Program-made: the position numbers and the translations under genes
The notes under the pieces: model-generated
What the model was told of the DNA's origin: nothing
Seen by the model: the letters and a program-made list of their open reading frames with translations, nothing else
The model's database searches: none
In this document: piece by piece, positions 14,368-22,837 of the stretch
How positions within the stretch are numbered: the stretch's first letter is position 1
Layout of the letters: each line of letters opens with the position of its first letter
From: a virus
Direction: 5' to 3' (one strand)
Virus record (IMG/VR): IMGVR_UViG_3300013010_000039
Coordinates: 1-32,693 of that record
DNA length: 32,693 nucleotides

Positions 14368-16563
14368 TTACTCCTTGCTACTTAGTGGATGACCTTCTGG
14401 CAAAAGGTCTGTATCGAACTTTCCACTATTAAAGCGCCCTGTGCGAACTGCGCTAAGAAAGCCATTAACACGGGCATAGGCCCATTGGTCAGGACCAGTT
14501 ACATTTGGCCGGACGCTTTGAGGGTTTGTATTATAAGCGCCAACACCACGGGCAAACACAGCTTCGAGCATACGCTGAGTAACCCGCTTGCCCTTTTTAT
14601 CACCATGCTTTTCATTGTGATCTTTTACTTTCTCAGCGAGAGCCTTTTTTACAGCCTCACTGATCTTTGGGGCTTTCTCTTCCGCTGGAGGTAATTTTTC
14701 ATCCCACCAATCACTGAAATAAGTTTCAAGCTCTTCCGACTTATCCCGTTCTTTGTCTAACTGATCTACTTTTCGATTAGCCCATGATTGGCCTTCGTCA
14801 CCGCCCCAGCCAAGCCATGCTATCTTTCCGGGACTAGGGTATCCAGACTCGCCGCGATTAAATCCTTCAGCCTGTTTGTCTACTTCGTGACGGGCAAAAA
14901 AGCTCTTCATCCGGCGAACTGTATCAGGAGAAAGGCGCTGACGATTGACAAGCTGATTGGCACGGGCAACGCCTACACGGGTCATTCCCCGACCAAATTC
15001 CTTGCGCATATCAAGTGCGCGTTGACCATTTATAGCCATCGCCTCAGTAGGAACTGTATCTACATCACTCTCAGCTTTGCCAGACGTTTCAATTTCAGCT
15101 TCCCACTTTGCACAAACATATTGGGCGCGAACATCAGCATCAAAAAGTGAACAATATCCTTGGTCATAATGGTCACAATTTCCACAGCGCTTCTCACTAG
15201 TGCCCATCTGGTAAGCATCTGGAAGGCTGTCTGGTACATCTGCACCGTCTGGATATTTATCCAGCTTAAACTCGCCATAGGCATCCGCACCATCACTTGC
15301 GGCTTTATCACCCTCTGAGGGGGCTACCTCTGGGCCGCCTAGCGGGAAAAGGTTCGCCGCTATAAATACTTCATCACCGCCTTGGATCGGCCCTAGACCC
15401 AACCTATCACGGGCTTCATTGCGACTAATAATACCCTCACGAACCGCAGAAGTAACATTCTCATATATCCGGCGGCGGCGCTCAGTCATGGCTGGGATGC
15501 TGTCAATATCATACTCAATACGGATATCATCACCGAATGATGGTGCCAGCCATTCGTTTAAATCACTACAGACCCGCATTGCCAGCGGGATTATAGTCTC
15601 TTCATATAACGCCAAACGAGCCTCTTGGACGTTTGCATAAGTTTGGCTGTCTGGAATACCAATAAGCTGCGAGGGAATACCAAAGCAAAGCGCAATGTCT
15701 TTTGCGGCCATATGCTTTTGTTGCAAGAAATCCATGTCACGCGGGGACATTCCCATTTCTTTCCAATCGAAATCGCCTTCCAATAACATTGGTTTTCCAC
15801 TGTTAGCAGTACCGCTCATACGACGATTGATATCATCTTGGACTTGCTTTCTTTGCATTTCAGAAAGAGTCATAGTATTTCCAGAAGTGTCGGTTGGCTT
15901 GAAAATGACAGCCCCTGTAGGACGCGCACCATTAACCAATAATGCAATGTTATGCTTTGCTATCAAATTGTGTTGATCTACATCAATGGAAGCTGCCATA
16001 AGTGGAGAAAGCCCAAGGTAATCGTCCATTGGGTTCCATAGCTTGAAGTGTTTAACTTCAGATTGGCCTGTAAACGGGTCAGCATCGTATGTTTTTACAA
16101 CCTTCCCATTTAACTTATAACTGTAACCTTTTGGAATTGCAGTATTGCTGGGCATTATTTCGACCCGATCAGGTCTTAGAAGATGCAGTTCAGATGGGAC
16201 ACCTCCCGCCGTGCTGCTAATCGCATAGCTATTTCCTGAAAGTAATAAGAACGCATAGAGAGACTGGAAGTATTCATTGCCAGCTTGAAGCGGGTTTGGA
16301 CGTTTAAGTAGAGAGATCAACGGATGCTGTTCAAGCTCAACATTTCCTTGGAATACCTTGAACCCAATAGCAGACGCACCTTGCGCAATCTCATTAACAC
16401 AACGGTAAACTATTGCGTTTTGCTGATAGCCTTCGACCGCATAAGACTTAAAGTTATCAGATCGGTTGTGGTAGGGTGTTGTATGTTGGACATGAATACT
16501 TGGAGCCTCTTTAAATTCCATAGGCATTGCTACTGTTTTGCGAAAAAAATCCAAAAGGGCCAT
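14368..16563 (-). CDS. Portal protein with long multi-domain C-terminal extension
   Basis: 731 residues. Residues 1 to about 405 are an HK97-family portal: VEGYQQNAIVYRCVNEIAQG, LLLSGNSYAI, HLLRPDRVEIMP, GIPSQLIG, and the closing SRNEARDRLGLGPIQGGDEV. Three further parts follow. At about 458-486 is a Cys cluster (CGNC, GYC, VCAKW; spacing C-x2-C-x7-C-x12-C). At about 514-600 is a block with LDMRKEFGRG, SFFARHEVDKQAEGF and GWGGDEGQSWANRKV. At about 625-731 is a block with AVFARGVGAYNTNPQSVRPN and DTDLLPEGHPLS. The last two recur in marine phage proteins. Most HK97 portals are 400-500 residues, so this is an unusual fusion. The start overlaps the TerL stop. Confidence 0.92.
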   Translation of the reverse strand: MALLDFFRKTVAMPMEFKEAPSIHVQHTTPYHNRSDNFKSYAVEGYQQNAIVYRCVNEIAQGASAIGFKVFQGNVELEQHPLISLLKRPNPLQAGNEYFQSLYAFLLLSGNSYAISSTAGGVPSELHLLRPDRVEIMPSNTAIPKGYSYKLNGKVVKTYDADPFTGQSEVKHFKLWNPMDDYLGLSPLMAASIDVDQHNLIAKHNIALLVNGARPTGAVIFKPTDTSGNTMTLSEMQRKQVQDDINRRMSGTANSGKPMLLEGDFDWKEMGMSPRDMDFLQQKHMAAKDIALCFGIPSQLIGIPDSQTYANVQEARLALYEETIIPLAMRVCSDLNEWLAPSFGDDIRIEYDIDSIPAMTERRRRIYENVTSAVREGIISRNEARDRLGLGPIQGGDEVFIAANLFPLGGPEVAPSEGDKAASDGADAYGEFKLDKYPDGADVPDSLPDAYQMGTSEKRCGNCDHYDQGYCSLFDADVRAQYVCAKWEAEIETSGKAESDVDTVPTEAMAINGQRALDMRKEFGRGMTRVGVARANQLVNRQRLSPDTVRRMKSFFARHEVDKQAEGFNRGESGYPSPGKIAWLGWGGDEGQSWANRKVDQLDKERDKSEELETYFSDWWDEKLPPAEEKAPKISEAVKKALAEKVKDHNEKHGDKKGKRVTQRMLEAVFARGVGAYNTNPQSVRPNVTGPDQWAYARVNGFLSAVRTGRFNSGKFDTDLLPEGHPLSSKE

Positions 16564-17810
16564 TAGCTAATTCTCCACGCTGGCTGTCCGGTAGACGCGC
16601 TCAATTCTGTTAAGGCCCACACTAGGGCGTCCATTCGATCTGGGGACTTTCGAGAGTTTGGTGTATAAGATACCATCTGATCCTCAAGTTCCTTGTGTGT
16701 GCCGACATGATGGACTTTGCCTTGCTCGTACAATGCCGCAATCGGTTCCGCTCTTACTAACTTACCACGAGAAGCATGAACTTTCGAGTAAGGAATATTC
16801 CTATCTATAGTTCTTATCACTCTTTCGACCAAATCTCCACCGTTATTGACCTCTGCAATCAGTCTATCGGCTTCATGGGAATAAAAACATTCAATTGCCC
16901 TCCTAGCCCATCCATCCGGTGTATTTTTGTGTGAAGCGTCTTCTAATACATAATATCGGTTATTATTGCATCTAGCTGCGACAACAATCCCTGTTTCATC
17001 ACTATCTTCATTGTTAGTTACGCTTGGATCAATTGCTACTACAATCCTGTTAAATTCAGGCAAATTCATTTTATCAATTCTAGTTCTTTCAATAGAACTG
17101 TAATTCCAAAGCGCACCCTCAAGATCGTCCAAAACCTCCCCGTAAAGCTCCTGACGCCCCAGTCGGGTTCCTTCATATTTTTCTTTTAGCTGCGCAACAG
17201 CAGTTTCAGAAAGGTTTTTAGCATTATCAAATGTGCTTCCTCTCGTAATTATTGTGTTTGTTCTTTTTACTAGAGACCTCGTTAAATCATTCGGGGCGGG
17301 TGTTGTTGTAATTACACACTGAGGATTTTCTCCAAGACGAAGGCCAAACATTAATTGGTCAAATGCGTCTGGGTATTGCCATGCAGCGATTTCGTCACAC
17401 CAAGCCCTATGAAACTGAGGGCCGCGAAGGCGTTTAGGCTCAATAGCGGCAAAACCCTGAATAATTGATCCATTGTAAAGCCTAATTTCAGCGGCAGAGC
17501 TTGAGTAACCCTGCCCACGCCCCTTCAGAAGACAATCATCTGGTAGCCAGTTCATAATTCCCGATACGCCGCCAAAAGCAACTCTTCTCAAATCACCAAA
17601 TGTTGGGGTTACAACAGCACAACGGCTCTCTGGGTTATTCAAGGCATAGATCATTGTATCAAATGCCCCAACCATGGTCTTGCCCCATCCACGACCAGCC
17701 AAAATAAGCCACACGCCCCAATCACCCTTTGGGGTCAACTGCTGGGGACGGGCCATTTTGAGCCAATTACTGTAAAGTGTGCTGTGCGCTTGATGACTTG
17801 GCTGTGGCAA
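16563..17810 (-). CDS. Terminase large subunit
   Basis: The ATPase has Walker A in LILAGRGWGKT, Walker B in RAWCDEIAAW, and the coupling region TTTPAPNDLTRSL. The nuclease has VVAIDPSVTNNEDSDETG and the late Asp in DRMDALVWALTEL. It cuts concatemeric DNA and pumps it into the prohead through the portal. The frame is open back to 17924, but the first 158 bases would overlap terS. The conserved NWLKMARPQQLTPKGDW lies just past the overlap, so a start around the TTG at 17810 is preferred; an ATG at 17756 would cut the conserved block. The start is uncertain, the function is not. Confidence 0.93.
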   Translation of the reverse strand: MPQPSHQAHSTLYSNWLKMARPQQLTPKGDWGVWLILAGRGWGKTMVGAFDTMIYALNNPESRCAVVTPTFGDLRRVAFGGVSGIMNWLPDDCLLKGRGQGYSSSAAEIRLYNGSIIQGFAAIEPKRLRGPQFHRAWCDEIAAWQYPDAFDQLMFGLRLGENPQCVITTTPAPNDLTRSLVKRTNTIITRGSTFDNAKNLSETAVAQLKEKYEGTRLGRQELYGEVLDDLEGALWNYSSIERTRIDKMNLPEFNRIVVAIDPSVTNNEDSDETGIVVAARCNNNRYYVLEDASHKNTPDGWARRAIECFYSHEADRLIAEVNNGGDLVERVIRTIDRNIPYSKVHASRGKLVRAEPIAALYEQGKVHHVGTHKELEDQMVSYTPNSRKSPDRMDALVWALTELSASTGQPAWRIS

Positions 17811-18387
17811 GCTTGTCCAGCTCTTCGATAACCTCTCGTAAGCTGTCTGGTGCTGTAACATTTGCTGATACCTTGCTAATTTCTTGAGCTTGACCAAGAG
17901 CCAATTTACCAATTCTCTGTGCATTGCTTACTGTATTTGAAATCCCACTCATATCGTGAGGTGTCAATATCTTTGATGTAAGCCTGAATTTTTCAAGTGC
18001 CGCATCCCTGTCAGGCCCATTGTCCATTTGAGCAATGGCTTCAAGCTGTGATCTATCTTGAATGTCTTTATTCATGCGGCGACCAGCATCACCCAGCATA
18101 GCGAGTGCAATTTTTATTGCATCATCATCAAGCCTTGCCCCATAATCTACCATTTTCTGCAACCGCTCTCTAGTTACAGCGTTCTCATATTCAGTTTGGA
18201 TTTTGTTTTTTTGGCTTTGCCAGTCCTCTGATTGAGACCTCCTGTGCAAAGACGCATAAGCAACATCATGGCGCTTTGAAAGGGCTTGAACAGTAGGGTA
18301 TTTACGGACGCCATTTTCATCAACGAATCCATGCACGAATTCATCTTTTATCTTCAGTTTAAGAGCTTCATCAATCTTGTTGGTCAT
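17767..18387 (-). CDS. Terminase small subunit (candidate)
   Basis: 206 residues from ATG 18387; a GTG at 18414 would add nine and overlap the previous gene. An N-terminal HTH is suggested by YPTVQALSKRHDVAYASLHR and RSQSEDW, as in small terminases that recognise the packaging site. A long charged helical region and a C-terminal segment follow (DSLREVIEELDKLATAKSSS). It overlaps terL by 44 bases with the preferred start. The call rests on HTH, length and position directly before terL. Confidence 0.75.
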   Translation of the reverse strand: MTNKIDEALKLKIKDEFVHGFVDENGVRKYPTVQALSKRHDVAYASLHRRSQSEDWQSQKNKIQTEYENAVTRERLQKMVDYGARLDDDAIKIALAMLGDAGRRMNKDIQDRSQLEAIAQMDNGPDRDAALEKFRLTSKILTPHDMSGISNTVSNAQRIGKLALGQAQEISKVSANVTAPDSLREVIEELDKLATAKSSSAQHTLQ

Positions 18388-18400
18388 GTCCTCACCATTA

Positions 18401-18820
18401 TCATATATTTTCACTACTATCCAGTATTAGCTTTCTCAACCTTGTTGTAGACCAATTATGATGTCTTTTATTAAAATAAACATTTATTGGAAAATCATAG
18501 CCAGTAAATTTTTTTTCCCTATATTCTTCCCCTATAATTCTAACATCAATTGGGAGTGCTGATAGCAGGTGCAGAAGCTCATATTCTGTTGAATAGCAAA
18601 TGACCTCATCAATATATTTTACAGCATTTAATTGTATCTGTCTTTCCATTAATGTTTGAATTGGTTTGTTCTTTTCGGGCCTATCTATAGATGGGTCGAT
18701 CTGCAATCCAACAATCAAATATTCACACACAGATTTCGCCTCTTGCAGCATGGTTATATGCCCAGAGTGCAAAAGATCAAAACATGATGCAGTAAAGCCT
18801 ATTTTATATTTCTTGTTCAT
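18401..18820 (-). CDS. Cytidylyltransferase-like nucleotidyltransferase (TagD/GCT type)
   Basis: A 139-residue protein. GFTASCFDLLHSGHITML holds the HxGH motif (residues 18-21), MERQIQLNAVKYIDEVICYS the central part, and NWSTTRLRKLI the STTxxR motif. These are the hallmarks of the glycerol-3-phosphate cytidylyltransferase group, which makes CDP- or similar nucleotide-linked small alcohols or sugars. Full length for the family. Its start overlaps the end of the ParB/IbrB-like gene by 17 bases and it ends 13 bases before terS. The substrate cannot be read from the sequence. Confidence 0.85.
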   Translation of the reverse strand: MNKKYKIGFTASCFDLLHSGHITMLQEAKSVCEYLIVGLQIDPSIDRPEKNKPIQTLMERQIQLNAVKYIDEVICYSTEYELLHLLSALPIDVRIIGEEYREKKFTGYDFPINVYFNKRHHNWSTTRLRKLILDSSENI

Positions 18821-19475
18821 CCTGATATTTTTTCTTTATGAGGATTTGTTGCTTAGTAACCCAAGCCTTTTTGTACTCGGTATTTTCAAACAACTTCGAG
18901 AAGCCAGTTATGTGCTTGAGGCGCAATAGCTCTTCCGGCTCCATCCCAAGGTGATTGCAGATGTCTGCATCCTTCCAACCCTGTTCCAGCATTGAGAATA
19001 CCATATTAGCCATACCATCAACGCTGTGTGAGCCTCTGGCCCTGTTATGGCGCACTGTAGCTGCCATCCGCTCGTTTATGTCTTTCTCTATTACAACGAT
19101 AGGTAAGCGGCCGTGGTTGCGATCCATGATGTCCTGATTGCTTTTGCAAGTAAAATATCTGTGGAAGCCATCAACTATTACGAATTTATCAAGCTCTTCA
19201 TCATAGATAGTTACTACAGGCTGAGTATAACCATCGTGCTTGATTGAGGTATATAGGAGCTTCATTTCTGCGCCAGCTACACTATTGGGATTATAGTCAT
19301 TTGCTTGTACGAGATCAATATCAACCCACATCACCTGACCTACTGGTTGCTGGATTGGGTGCATTTCTTGAAGCTCAATCTTTAAGTCTTCTAAATAGTC
19401 AATTTTTTCTTGGTCCGAAAAAAGTTCTATTTCCTTGCGAATATGATCCGCGTTCGTTCCCCATGGCTCAGACAT
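18804..19475 (-). CDS. ParB-domain protein, IbrB-like
   Basis: A 223-residue protein. Residues 45-130 form the ParB/sulfiredoxin-type domain: MWVDIDLVQANDYNPNSVAG, KHDGYTQPVVTIYD, then FVIVDGFHRYFTCK where ParB normally has GERR/GHGR. TVRHNRARGSHSVDGMANMV follows and a helical C-terminus. The Arg-rich 'RHNRARG' block is typical of the IbrB group, which occurs next to IbrA-type PP-loop proteins, as here. Such ParB domains can act as nucleases, CTP-binding DNA clamps or transcription factors; which applies is unknown. The start overlaps ibrA-like by eight bases. Confidence 0.8.
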   Translation of the reverse strand: MSEPWGTNADHIRKEIELFSDQEKIDYLEDLKIELQEMHPIQQPVGQVMWVDIDLVQANDYNPNSVAGAEMKLLYTSIKHDGYTQPVVTIYDEELDKFVIVDGFHRYFTCKSNQDIMDRNHGRLPIVVIEKDINERMAATVRHNRARGSHSVDGMANMVFSMLEQGWKDADICNHLGMEPEELLRLKHITGFSKLFENTEYKKAWVTKQQILIKKKYQDEQEI

Positions 19476-20631
19476 TTACTGGTATCCAATCTTTGTGTTC
19501 TGATTTGTTTACAAATTTCATATCGCCACGCTTCCACCTTCTAAAAGTAATTGCATATGGGCTTTGTTCAAAATTACTGACTTTTGTAAAATCAATATCT
19601 TGAGCCAATATTGTTGTGACGTGAACTTTATGTAGCTTTGAAGGGTCTTTGATTAGCGCATAATCCTTGTCCATTTTTGCGAACTTCTTGCGCATGGCCT
19701 CCTGGTACTCCGGATCGGTAACAAGATTTACCAATAGATGATCTCTGTATTCTTTCCAATCCTTGAACATATATGGTAATTTTTTGGCTTGGAACATATC
19801 CTCTTTGCTCATGTGACGAGCCTGATTTACCCCATCCAAACGCTTAACCAGCTTATTCCATGTATCCCGCTCAATCTCCTGTAAATAGAACAATTGATGC
19901 ACAGCTGTTTCATGGTGAAGATTTGAAACCCGCATTTTTGTAGGGCTTACACCATATTGATAAAAATAATCGTACGCTTTTGCGTACTGCCAGTTATGGT
20001 CAAAGATGCTCTTCCAAATATCTGTATATGACCAATCATAGAGTGGGTAAAAATTGTAATGACCTCTTTTCTTATCTACAGCCTTTCCCCAAGTAACCCA
20101 TTTATAGGTTGCTGCGGTAGTTAATCCAGCAAGACGCGCTGGGCTTTCCTCAGCCCTAACACCCGCCAGAACAGCAAGCCTTTGGTCAGGCCAATGGTGC
20201 TTCATAATAGCTGGGAACATTTCATAGAAGCGATCTTTGCCATATACATTTTCTGTAATTGCAAAATCTTCTTTTGGACGCATCCAGTTTTCATCATCAC
20301 CCTCAGTCCAGCAGTGAAGATAATGCTGTTCATTAGATGTTGAATTTGTCATTTTTATTGGCACTTGGAACCACATCGGCTCAATGCGCGGATCAGTCAT
20401 TACATCCCGAACATAATCAATTACGTTCTGCCATTCAGCTTCTTGGTCAAGAAACATAACCTTCAATGGAAGGCGTCCCATTTCTTCCGCTACTATAAGG
20501 GCAATATTAAGGGTTACTGTGCTGTCTTTACCACCTGAGAAAGACACAACAACCTCTTCAAATTCGTTAAAAATATATCTGACACGCTCTAATGCAGCGT
20601 CCCAAACATTATCCTTGAGTTGTATTTTCAT
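19468..20631 (-). CDS. PP-loop ATPase, PAPS reductase-like with DUF3440-type C-terminus (IbrA-like)
   Basis: 387 residues. EVVVSFSGGKDSTVTLNIAL (about residues 27-46) is the PP-loop of PAPS reductase/ATP-pyrophosphatase proteins. VMFLDQEAEWQNVIDYVRDV follows as in DUF3440 relatives, then VRAEESPARLAGL and YPLYDWSYTDIWKSI. The C-terminal region is long and helical. Relatives adenylate substrates or handle sulfur (PAPS reductase, DndC), but the IbrA group has no settled reaction. It forms an overlapping pair with the IbrB-like gene and follows a methyltransferase-like gene by a 23-base overlap. Confidence 0.85.
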   Translation of the reverse strand: MKIQLKDNVWDAALERVRYIFNEFEEVVVSFSGGKDSTVTLNIALIVAEEMGRLPLKVMFLDQEAEWQNVIDYVRDVMTDPRIEPMWFQVPIKMTNSTSNEQHYLHCWTEGDDENWMRPKEDFAITENVYGKDRFYEMFPAIMKHHWPDQRLAVLAGVRAEESPARLAGLTTAATYKWVTWGKAVDKKRGHYNFYPLYDWSYTDIWKSIFDHNWQYAKAYDYFYQYGVSPTKMRVSNLHHETAVHQLFYLQEIERDTWNKLVKRLDGVNQARHMSKEDMFQAKKLPYMFKDWKEYRDHLLVNLVTDPEYQEAMRKKFAKMDKDYALIKDPSKLHKVHVTTILAQDIDFTKVSNFEQSPYAITFRRWKRGDMKFVNKSEHKDWIPVNV

Positions 20632-21202
20632 CCATTAACATCCTTAAAACTGAAATGCAGTGAGCGTCATAGTCCGAAGCAACAAAGGTATTCCCCTTTT
20701 TTGCTTTTTTAAAATGCAAGACTGGCAATCCATAACCGCAAGTGATATCACCCATTCGCTTGTAGGTTTGACCAAGATACTCACACAGCTCTAAGTTCGT
20801 CAGACCCTCTGGAACTTCTATTCCCCAACAGCTTAAAGGTGTCCAGTGACCATTGAGCTTTACAGTTATATACTGATCTGGCTCTGGTAAATATTTCTCT
20901 AACTTCTTGTTAGTAATTGCTAACTTTGGCTTATCTACTATCTTGTCCCAAAGGCGACGAAACCCTTGGGCAAAGTCATTATAAGATGATGTTTTTTCTT
21001 TCGCGCGTTCATCAAATACTTTGATACCTGCGGGAAATGGTGGTTCACAATAAATAACGTCACACGCATCTAATTCGTCAAAGTATCCCTCACTTATAAT
21101 ATTGCGCCTACGCCCTATGCAGCCCTGATATTCAAACCTTTGCGTTGGTGGCATACCCTGAAATTGCTTGGTTCCATTTTTCAAAGCTGAGTTATAAATC
21201 AT
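20609..21202 (-). CDS. Small circularly permuted methyltransferase-like protein
   Basis: A 197-residue protein. CDVIYCEPPFPAGIKVF near residue 50 resembles motif IV (D/S/N-PP-Y/F) of amino-methyltransferases. Near the C-terminus, RMGDITCGYGLPVLHF looks like the SAM-binding motif I (DPFCGSG) and FVASDYDAHCISVLRML like the following acidic motif. Motif IV before motif I is the permuted beta-type order. There is no room for a large target-recognition domain. It may modify DNA or be a fold relative with another role. Coupled to the glycosyltransferase gene by ATGA. Confidence 0.6.
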   Translation of the reverse strand: MIYNSALKNGTKQFQGMPPTQRFEYQGCIGRRRNIISEGYFDELDACDVIYCEPPFPAGIKVFDERAKEKTSSYNDFAQGFRRLWDKIVDKPKLAITNKKLEKYLPEPDQYITVKLNGHWTPLSCWGIEVPEGLTNLELCEYLGQTYKRMGDITCGYGLPVLHFKKAKKGNTFVASDYDAHCISVLRMLMDENTTQG

Positions 21203-21960
21203 GTCATTAACGCCTTTCTCTTATTAAGGTGAACGCTCTTTGCGTATGAAGTAAGTTCTGAACCCGATGGAATATGATAACCGCCCTTTGCGTCTCTTTT
21301 TAGGGATATGTATTCTGGGTCTGGCAGCTTTATATTACTACTAATTACCCAAGACTTTCGCCCCCCCGATGAAAGTATCTTATGTATTGCCAAACTTCCC
21401 AAATATCTTATGTTTTGATAACCATTGAGATAGGAAGCCAGTGACCATTCTGTATTGTCACACCAATAATCTTTCTTTCCTAACTCAATAATCTTTCTTG
21501 CGATAACACTATCAAAAATCATACCTCCTGCCGTATATACTATGTGCTGTTTTACTATCTCGGGCTTTATCTTTTTAGACATAAGCATTTTCTCTGATCT
21601 GACCCAGTTTCCAGATACTATCCCAACACCTTTTTGCTGCGCTAACTCTGCCATTGCATCGAAATTTGTAATTGGCAAAAACTTCATATCGTCATCTATT
21701 GACGCGACAACATAGTCTGATGCAATGCTATCTATCTCTTGCAATGCAATACGCTTTGCGTTGTGCATACCAATTTTTTCATCACACCAAATCAGTCTAG
21801 ACCCGCTTGGGACGAGATTTGCAATTTTTACTTTTCTTTCATCTGAAAATTCTTGGCCGACAAGCACAAGTCGCCAACCCTCCAAATGCGACAGAGAGCA
21901 AAGACAGTCGTGCAAAAGTTCTTTTCGATTGTCTACGCAAGCCAAAACCAGAAACTTCAT
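21199..21960 (-). CDS. GT-A fold glycosyltransferase (family 2-like)
   Basis: 253 residues from ATG 21960, which overlaps the previous stop (TAATG). The frame extends upstream but the longer start is unneeded. MKFLVLACVDNRKELLHDCL is the typical first strand and helix, VVASIDDDMKF carries the DxD metal-binding motif, and KKDYWCDNTEWSLASYLNGY fits the acceptor region. It should transfer a sugar from a nucleotide donor. Acceptor candidates are DNA bases, virion proteins or host glycans. The methyltransferase-like and ParB neighbours make DNA worth considering; this is inference. Confidence 0.8.
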   Translation of the reverse strand: MKFLVLACVDNRKELLHDCLCSLSHLEGWRLVLVGQEFSDERKVKIANLVPSGSRLIWCDEKIGMHNAKRIALQEIDSIASDYVVASIDDDMKFLPITNFDAMAELAQQKGVGIVSGNWVRSEKMLMSKKIKPEIVKQHIVYTAGGMIFDSVIARKIIELGKKDYWCDNTEWSLASYLNGYQNIRYLGSLAIHKILSSGGRKSWVISSNIKLPDPEYISLKRDAKGGYHIPSGSELTSYAKSVHLNKRKALMT

Positions 21961-22235
21961 TAATCTCTTGCTCTGTTTATAAGGTTTTCTTTTTCTGGCG
22001 ACCACATGAGCCAATAAATCCAACCATCTAACTTATAATATTTTCTTGGCGTTCCTACCATATTTCTAAGTTTACCGTATTTATTGACAGCTTTGCCCGT
22101 CCATACAAATTCATTGGGATCGTCCCATGTTTTTTTTAATGTATAGAAATGGGGTAAAGTTTTAGCATAGGTCTTTGCGAACTTATACTCTGCATTTCTG
22201 AGGTTGTGCGCTAATCTGATTAAATCCTCGTTCAT
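21960..22235 (-). CDS. Small aromatic-rich protein, unknown function
   Basis: 91 residues from ATG 22235, two bases after the ParB stop. Upstream TTG extension is possible but overlaps ParB. It contains NEFVWTGKAVNKYGKLRNMV and YKLDGWIYWLMWSPEKENLI followed by NRARD, with many Tyr and Trp. The tight packing between ParB and glycosyltransferase genes implies that it works with them. No family is recognised with confidence. Confidence 0.55.
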   Translation of the reverse strand: MNEDLIRLAHNLRNAEYKFAKTYAKTLPHFYTLKKTWDDPNEFVWTGKAVNKYGKLRNMVGTPRKYYKLDGWIYWLMWSPEKENLINRARD

Positions 22236-22236
22236 A

Positions 22237-22812
22237 TTATTTACCCGTAAAAACAAATATTTCAGCGCAATGTGGGCATATTACCTCAGTACCCTCTTGA
22301 CCCTTGATCCGATCACTCATGTCTTGATCCATCCGGTCACTTGCCTTTTCCATCTTGCTGTCATCAATTTCTGAAGCGTCAAATTTAGGATCAAGAACTG
22401 GATTATAATTAAAGGCAGATAGGTCAATATCTACTCCCATAAGTCCAAGATCATAACCATCGTTAGCCATCTCTTTCAATTGAACGAAATATTCATTTGT
22501 ATCCCACTGACCATTTTCAGCCAGTTTATTGTCAGCTATTACATAAGCCTTTTTTTGTTGTTCGGTCCAATCCCTTGCAGTCATGCAAGGAACCTCAGAC
22601 AACTCAAGCTCTTTTGCTGCGAACAATCGCCCATGACCTGCAAGTACTTGGTCATTTTCATCAATTAAAATTGGAATAGTCCAACCCCATTCACGAATAC
22701 TATTAGCAAGCTGTTTTATCTGTGTGTCTGGATGAATTTTAGGGTTCCTGTCATAAGGGATAAGGTCATCAACCTTGCGATTTTCTACACTATTTGCAGC
22801 CCAATTTTCCAT
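22237..22812 (-). CDS. ParB-like nuclease-domain protein with C-terminal zinc ribbon
   Basis: A 191-residue protein. VDDLIPYDRNPKIHPDTQIK, SIREWGWTIPILIDENDQVL and AGHGRLFAAKEL give a clean phage-type ParB N-terminal domain (GHGR in place of GERR). AYVIADNKLAENGQWD follows, as in ParB proteins that in other phages are fused to or precede DNA methyltransferases. The C-terminus has CPHC, probably half of a metal-binding ribbon. It is the first gene of the long minus-strand operon to terL and portal, behind a sigma70-like promoter. Confidence 0.85.
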   Translation of the reverse strand: MENWAANSVENRKVDDLIPYDRNPKIHPDTQIKQLANSIREWGWTIPILIDENDQVLAGHGRLFAAKELELSEVPCMTARDWTEQQKKAYVIADNKLAENGQWDTNEYFVQLKEMANDGYDLGLMGVDIDLSAFNYNPVLDPKFDASEIDDSKMEKASDRMDQDMSDRIKGQEGTEVICPHCAEIFVFTGK

Positions 22813-22837
22813 TTAATAACTCCCAATTGTTATTTAA

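Noticed and set aside
16563-17924. Terminase large subunit starting at 17924
   Set aside because: This would overlap terS by 158 bases. Residues before about position 39 do not look like a terminase N-terminus, and translation from the TTG at 17810 keeps the conserved block.
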